In this document: in pieces, positions 6,956 to 9,795 of the stretch | Position numbering within the stretch: the first letter of the stretch is position 1 | How the letters are laid out: each line of letters starts with the position of its first letter | The notes under the pieces: model-generated | Told to the model about the DNA's origin: nothing | Database searches by the model: none | Seen by the model: the letters and a program-made list of their open reading frames with translations, nothing else | From: an uncultured Acetatifactor sp. | GTDB taxonomy: Bacteria; Bacillota; Clostridia; Lachnospirales; Lachnospiraceae | Length of the DNA: 9,795 nt | Direction: 5' to 3' | Assembly: GCA_947631715.1 (NCBI GenBank) | Contig: CANRMK010000063.1 | Span: 1 to 9,795, forward strand | Program-made: the position numbers and the translations under genes

Positions 6956-7054
6956 CTATGCTTTTCTGTGTTTTTATGCTTTCTTATGCTTTCTTGTGCT
7001 TTATGTGTTTTTCTATGTTCTATGCTTTCGTTCTATACTTTCTTATGCTTTTTT
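6956..7054. repeat. T-rich low-complexity tract of degenerate TATGCTTTCT-like units
   Basis: The plus strand reads as imperfect units of about 9-11 bases, such as TATGCTTTTC, TATGCTTTCT, TTGTGCTTTA and TATACTTTCT, up to TATGCTTTTT. It fills the gap between the terminator and the DUF4097 stop, and I see no gene in it. On the minus strand it is A-rich, so it is not a U-tract for the operon. It looks like slippage-derived sequence. A long frame running right from it is low-complexity and then antisense to the DUF4097 gene. Confidence 0.55.
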
Positions 7055-7101
7055 GTCCGCCCATTGTTTCAAAAAGCAGACGGTCGGACATTTTTTACCT
7101 G

Positions 7102-8163
7102 CTACTCTGTGAACTGTACACTGACATTGCCCACAGAGCACTCGATCTCCAGATCCTTTGCGGCGCCGTTATCGATCCGCCGTTCCCGGGAAAAGCCGCT
7201 GTATCTGCTGCCGTTCAAGTCGATCGTGCCTGCCTCTGCTTCCAGGCGATAGTTAAAGTCTTTCTCGTCTCCGTCCAGCTTTATGTTCAGATTTCCCATG
7301 GAGCATTCCAGCTTTCCGCTTCTGTCAATATTTCCGCTTACGGCCAGCTCGCCCATGCCTACTTCCCCTTCCAAGATCTGGGTATCCATATCATAGAGCT
7401 CCAACCGGCCCACGCCCACGGAAACATCTGTCTCACGGGCATACAGGCGCTCAGCCTGAATAGCGCCCGCTCCCACCTCCAGGGATACCTCATCCGCTTC
7501 CAGATTGCTCAGGGAAAGTTCCCCGGCTCCCAGTTCCACATTGATCTCCCGGCAGACACAATTCTCAGGAACATACAGCTGAATGGACTCCGTCCACGGG
7601 CCAGACACCACTTTTGTATTCCAGGATTCCACATGCAGTTCATCGCCCTCCAGGTAGAATCTTACATTTCCCGCACCCTGGGATTCCAGATAGAAAAGTC
7701 CCGTCTCGGACGGCAGGATCTCAAAAGAGCAGCCTCCCACCTCAATATCCAGCTCTCTTACTTGCTCCGGAGTAAATTCCCCGGTTCCTGCTGCGCTGCC
7801 GCTGTCCCGGCTGCTGTTCAGCGAACCGCTTTCGGAGGCGGATTGTCCGGTTCCGGGCAGACTGCTGCGGCTGGCATCCTCACCGTGGTGGCCGGATCCA
7901 CTGTAATCCCAATCATCGTCATCCCAGTCATCATCGTCCCAGTCATCATTGTCCCAGTCATCGTCATCTACAAAAATTCCCCAACTGCCGTTCTTAAACA
8001 TTCCCAATCCCAGATTGGCATGCACTTTTCCCCCGGTCGCTCTTTCCACCACCTGTGCAATGACCTCGCTGCCTCTGACAGTCCCGGCAGCAGCAGCCAT
8101 CACTATGCCCAGCACGATCATGATCAATGCCGTTATGGCACAGCCTTTCATAAACTTCTTCAT
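7102..8163 (-). CDS. DUF4097-type beta-repeat membrane-anchored protein
   Basis: This 353-residue protein has a short positive start (MKKFMKG), a hydrophobic segment at about 8-27 (signal anchor or signal peptide) and an acidic D/W-rich stretch at 66-86 made of DDDDW-like units. A Ser/Gly-rich linker runs to about 127. From about 137 on there are repeated short beta units: LGAGELSL, VGAGAIQA, VGVGRLEL, VGMGELAV, CSMGNLNI, EAGTIDL and CSVGNVSV, spaced about 20-25 residues. This pattern fits a right-handed beta-solenoid of the DUF4097 (putative adhesin) family, probably outside the membrane. Members often sit with PadR and DUF1700 genes, as here, and are suspected to act in envelope sensing or stress; the molecular role is unknown. 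The ATG at 8163 has AAGGAGGG overlapping the end of the DUF1700 gene, with a gap of 4 bases. It is last in the operon. Confidence 0.82.
   Translation of the reverse strand: MKKFMKGCAITALIMIVLGIVMAAAAGTVRGSEVIAQVVERATGGKVHANLGLGMFKNGSWGIFVDDDDWDNDDWDDDDWDDDDWDYSGSGHHGEDASRSSLPGTGQSASESGSLNSSRDSGSAAGTGEFTPEQVRELDIEVGGCSFEILPSETGLFYLESQGAGNVRFYLEGDELHVESWNTKVVSGPWTESIQLYVPENCVCREINVELGAGELSLSNLEADEVSLEVGAGAIQAERLYARETDVSVGVGRLELYDMDTQILEGEVGMGELAVSGNIDRSGKLECSMGNLNIKLDGDEKDFNYRLEAEAGTIDLNGSRYSGFSRERRIDNGAAKDLEIECSVGNVSVQFTE
7906..7965. repeat. 15-bp tandem repeat encoding DDDDW-like units
   Basis: Four 15-base units of the ATCCCAGTCATCATC type lie in frame inside the DUF4097 gene. They encode a tract of Asp with regularly spaced Trp and Asn. 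The differences are mostly silent (GAT/GAC), except one Asn. Confidence 0.85.
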
Positions 8164-8167
8164 AGAA

Positions 8168-8851
8168 TCAGCCCTCCTTTCTTGCGGCAGGTCCTTTTTT
8201 AAACAGACCTATGATCCATTTGCATATGGCAGGCGTTGCAATTCCTGCCATCGCCACCGTCAGCATCAGAAGCAGAATGCCCACGCCGCCGCACACCAGG
8301 CCGCAGCCCGCAAATCCCAGGCCGACCACGGGATCTGCAAAGAGGCACACCCCTCCAAGAATCAACAGAAAGATCATGGTGACGAACAGGGCAAATGCCG
8401 CTGCACCCAGGCCGAGGATCGTCCCGAACCACCCTGCGACCAGTCCGACCACAGTCCCCAGCGCCCCTGCTCCCAATCCCAGGATCGCGGGCGACGCCAG
8501 CACAAGTAAGATCACCAGCAGCACGATGGCCCATGTGGGCATTCCCGCCTTTTTCTGCGTTCCGGCCGCAGCCGTCTGATTCCACGCTCCATCGCCTGTA
8601 TTTTTCCCATATTCCACCAATGCCCTGTCGGAAGCCTTGGGGCGGATATGCTCGCTGTTTCCCGTCAGATCGCGCTTGATATTCTCCGCCACCCTGGCAG
8701 GATTTCCCAGCGCCTCGATGACTTCTTTCTCATTCTCTTCCCCAGCATCGTCAAAATAGTCATTGTAGTACTGCAGCGCCTCTTCCCGCTCTGCCTGGGG
8801 AATATTCTGCAGCAGGCTCTCCAGTTGTTTCATAAATTCATTTCTGTTCAT
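8168..8851 (-). CDS. DUF1700 (HAAS) membrane protein
   Basis: This 227-residue protein begins MNRNEFMKQLESLLQNIP, and residues 1-62 match the HAAS/DUF1700 helical domain: ALQYYNDYFDDAGEENEKEVIEALGNP is typical, with its YYNDYFDDA core. A polar linker (63-104) leads to hydrophobic segments at about 105-125, 128-170 and 175-210, giving four or so membrane helices rich in Gly and Ala. The tail is basic (KKGPAARKEG). The family is thought to link a PadR regulator to the membrane in envelope sensing; the biochemistry is not established. The ATG is separated by one base from the padR stop (TAATATG), with GGGGAAG upstream inside padR, so translation is probably coupled. The DUF4097 gene follows after 4 bases. 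Confidence 0.88.
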   Translation of the reverse strand: MNRNEFMKQLESLLQNIPQAEREEALQYYNDYFDDAGEENEKEVIEALGNPARVAENIKRDLTGNSEHIRPKASDRALVEYGKNTGDGAWNQTAAAGTQKKAGMPTWAIVLLVILLVLASPAILGLGAGALGTVVGLVAGWFGTILGLGAAAFALFVTMIFLLILGGVCLFADPVVGLGFAGCGLVCGGVGILLLMLTVAMAGIATPAICKWIIGLFKKGPAARKEG

Positions 8852-8852
8852 A

Positions 8853-9221
8853 TTACGCTTCCCCGCACTCAGTGCTATCCTTTCCCTCGTTCGTAGCTGC
8901 AAGGCTATGTTTCCCCTCGAACAGCCCGGTAATCTTTTGGGCGTACAGCCGCCATTCGCTCTCATAAAGCTGCAGCTGCGCCCAGCCCCTGCTGGTGACC
9001 TTGTAATACCGTCGGTTTCTTCCCGCACATTCCATGTCATATACCTCCAGGCAGTCATCCTTTTGCAGTCTTCGCAGAACGGGATACAGCGTGGATTCTG
9101 ACAGTTCAATGACCTGGCGGACTTCCTGCGTGATCTTATACCCATAAGTCCCCTCAGGCTCCTGGGACACCACAGCCAGCACAATGGCATCCAGAAGGGC
9201 GGCTCCCGTGTTAAATGTCAT
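8853..9221 (-). CDS. PadR-family transcriptional repressor
   Basis: This small 122-residue protein has the winged-helix domain of PadR regulators: MTFNTGAALLDAIVLAVVSQ (helix 1), GTYGYKITQEVRQV, the recognition-helix region ELSESTLYPVLRRLQKDDCLEVY, and a wing with GRNRRYYKVTSRG. A short C-terminal helix (LQLYESEWRLYAQKITGLF) would make the dimer. Members bind palindromic sites near their own promoter and are relieved by ligands or stress. The ATG at 9221 gives the usual PadR beginning. In this frame a TGA at 9258-9260 blocks any longer start except a TTG at 9257. The upstream GGGGGTG is a weak ribosome site, so the upstream small ORF may assist by coupling. It leads the padR-DUF1700-DUF4097 operon and probably controls it. 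Confidence 0.92.
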   Translation of the reverse strand: MTFNTGAALLDAIVLAVVSQEPEGTYGYKITQEVRQVIELSESTLYPVLRRLQKDDCLEVYDMECAGRNRRYYKVTSRGWAQLQLYESEWRLYAQKITGLFEGKHSLAATNEGKDSTECGEA

Positions 9222-9315
9222 TCCTACACCCCCAGCGTGCTTTAGCGCACATACCAATCATGACCTGCCCTCCGATGCCAGACTGCCAGGTCTGGCATTG
9301 AATGTTTCCTTTCAA
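9211..9315 (-). CDS. Possible small leader ORF overlapping the padR start
   Basis: On the minus strand AAGGAGG (9324-9330) is 8 bases before a TTG at 9315, the best ribosome site in this leader. The reading frame encodes 34 residues, beginning MKGNIQCQTWQSGIGG with TTG read as Met, and stops at 9211-9213, so it overlaps the padR start (9221) by 11 bases in another frame. It holds the hairpin at 9275-9298. It has three Cys and no membrane segment; I do not recognise it. It may exist for translational coupling or attenuation of padR, or it may be a chance frame behind a Shine-Dalgarno sequence. Conservation of the frame would decide. Confidence 0.4.
   Translation of the reverse strand: MKGNIQCQTWQSGIGGQVMIGMCAKARWGCRNDI
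9275..9298. promoter_or_regulatory. Strong hairpin in the padR leader
   Basis: ATGCCAGAC (9275-9283) and GTCTGGCAT (9290-9298) are perfect complements around a 6-base loop, downstream of the promoter and inside the possible leader ORF. No U-tract follows, so it is not a simple terminator. It may be an RNA switch for padR translation or a second protein-binding site. Confidence 0.6.
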
Positions 9316-9337
9316 GCTTTGTTCCTCCTTTTCATGT

Positions 9338-9360
9338 AATATTATATCTTGTATAATATT
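9338..9360. promoter_or_regulatory. AT-rich inverted repeat downstream of the padR promoter
   Basis: AATATTATA (9338-9346) and TATAATATT (9352-9360) are perfect complements separated by TCTTG. The repeat lies just after the predicted transcription start and shares the core ATAATATTAT-type sequence with the palindrome in the promoter. It is a candidate second operator for PadR. Confidence 0.5.
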
Positions 9361-9373
9361 GCTTGTTGAACAT

Positions 9374-9402
9374 ACTATACAACATATAATATTATATGTC
9401 AA
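9374..9402 (-). promoter_or_regulatory. Promoter of the padR operon
   Basis: On the minus strand TTGACA (9397-9402) and TATAGT (9374-9379) are separated by exactly 17 bp. The -35 is consensus. Transcription would start near 9367. It is the only strong promoter seen upstream of padR. Confidence 0.85.
9382..9399. promoter_or_regulatory. Perfect 18-bp palindrome, likely PadR operator
   Basis: ACATATAATATTATATGT is fully self-complementary. It covers part of the -35 hexamer and most of the spacer of the padR promoter, so a bound dimer would block RNA polymerase. Autoregulation is usual for PadR repressors; this assignment is inference from position. Confidence 0.7.
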
Positions 9403-9546
9403 TATCCTATGCGTATTTTTTTAGGTTTTTCAAATCGTTTTTTCAAATCTCCCCGGATCACACCGAACTGCATCATAACTTCATGAGACAAACTGCCTGA
9501 GCCGTTACAGAGCGCTGCTGTCATTCCATTCAATCCGTAAAAAGCT

Positions 9547-9647
9547 TTCCGCCTCGCAATGGACACCCTTGCCTTTGGCTGTACCCTTCCCACTGCCTGG
9601 CGGATTCGGGACTTTCACCCGTTAGGAACGTACACCGCCAGGCGCAC
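9547..9647 (-). mobile_element. Truncated 5' end of a group IIC intron
   Basis: The minus strand begins GTGCGCCTGGCGG at 9647, the GUGYG start of group II introns. It then has TAACGGGTGAAAGTCCCGA, the complementary CCGCCAGGC (pairing 9635-9643 with 9595-9603), and GGCAAGGGTGTCC. These resemble domain I of class C introns such as the Oceanobacillus iheyensis one, as I recall them. After GGCGGAA near 9547 the expected AUCUGAAGGAAGC is missing and unrelated sequence follows, so all later domains and the reverse transcriptase are lost. The 5' end sits directly after the U-tract of a terminator, the usual target of class C introns. I am confident of the resemblance and less so of the exact 3' break. 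The following 9403-9546 has no recognised content. Confidence 0.72.
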
Positions 9648-9651
9648 GATA

Positions 9652-9692
9652 AAAAGGCCGGGAAACCGCACCGTGGCGATTCCCGGCCTTTC
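9652..9692 (-). terminator. Intrinsic terminator of the gene entering from the right edge
   Basis: On the minus strand GGCCGGGAA pairs with TTCCCGGCC, the loop holding a smaller CGC/GCG pair, followed by TTTTTATC. It lies about 32 bases past the stop of the partial gene. It also served as the insertion point of the intron fragment. Confidence 0.88.
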
Positions 9693-9723
9693 TTCTCTCA
9701 AACTATCTGTCAGGCAGTTATTT

Positions 9724-9795
9724 TTATCTCTCCATCTTCCAGAAAGCCGCACTGTAGGCGGGAAGCAGGGAGCCGCCCCCGAAATCATGGTTCTC
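9724..9795 (-). CDS. 3' end of a partial gene, possibly a glycosidase C-terminus
   Basis: The last 23 codons and TAA stop (9724-9726) of a minus-strand gene are present; the rest lies beyond the right edge. The visible tail includes GGGSLLPAYSAAFWKMER. A Leu-Pro-x-Tyr-Ser-Ala-Ala-x-Trp pattern is common at the end of the C-terminal beta-sandwich of alpha-amylase-type glycoside hydrolases, but this is too short to assign a function. A terminator follows closely, supporting a genuine gene end. Confidence 0.5.
   Translation of the reverse strand, partial: ENHDFGGGSLLPAYSAAFWKMER

Noticed and set aside
6958..8202. 414-residue plus-strand frame
   Set aside because: It starts in the T-rich tract and then runs antisense to the DUF4097 gene; low-complexity start and no ribosome site.
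9399..9593. 64-residue minus-strand frame upstream of padR
   Set aside because: It begins inside the intron remnant and reads across the break and into the padR promoter; no ribosome site and no recognised family.

Overview
The window looks like chromosomal DNA of a Clostridia-class Firmicute, most likely a gut Lachnospiraceae member. The basis is strong AGGAGG-type ribosome sites, a T-box-controlled aminoacyl-tRNA synthetase, an Rpn-type nuclease with tetrapeptide repeats, an energy-coupling-factor S component, a PadR/DUF1700/DUF4097 cassette and dispersed GC-rich repeats. The genus cannot be settled from the sequence alone. Coding content is ordinary; most of the interest lies between genes.

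Layout. Bases 2-196 form a long imperfect palindrome with perfect 14-bp ends, just past the 3' end of valS. valS (valyl-tRNA synthetase, minus strand, 223-2883) follows. Its leader holds a 47-bp GC-rich tandem repeat (2944-3037, plus a degenerate third copy), a T-box riboswitch with its terminator (3067-3524) and a clear promoter (3531-3559). Next on the minus strand come an Rpn-family PD-(D/E)XK nuclease gene with an in-frame 12-bp repeat array (3607-4629) and a Cof-type HAD phosphatase gene with its own promoter (4843-5712). Divergent from the HAD gene is a plus-strand gene for an ECF transporter S component with an unusual N-terminal extension (5921-6871). It ends at a hairpin terminator shared with the converging operon on the other strand.

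That operon (minus strand, 9221 down to 7102) encodes a PadR-type repressor, a DUF1700/HAAS membrane protein and a DUF4097 beta-repeat membrane protein, packed with gaps of 1 and 4 bases. Its promoter (TTGACA, 17 bp, TATAGT) is overlapped by a perfect 18-bp palindrome, probably the PadR operator. The leader has a second AT-rich inverted repeat, a strong hairpin and a possible 34-codon ORF with a good ribosome site and a TTG start, overlapping the entry to padR.

Upstream of this promoter is about 100 bases that I read as the 5' end of a group IIC intron. It starts directly after a rho-independent terminator, the usual class C target, and is cut off after the start of domain I. The terminator belongs to a gene entering from the right edge, of which only the last 23 codons are visible.

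How the parts work together: valS is housekeeping and probably senses uncharged tRNA-Val through its T-box. The padR operon looks like a self-regulated envelope or sensing module. The rpn, HAD and ECF genes look like separate transcription units. I see no defence island, prophage, CRISPR array, tRNA or rRNA. The best candidates for something undescribed are the noncoding repeat elements and the padR leader architecture.
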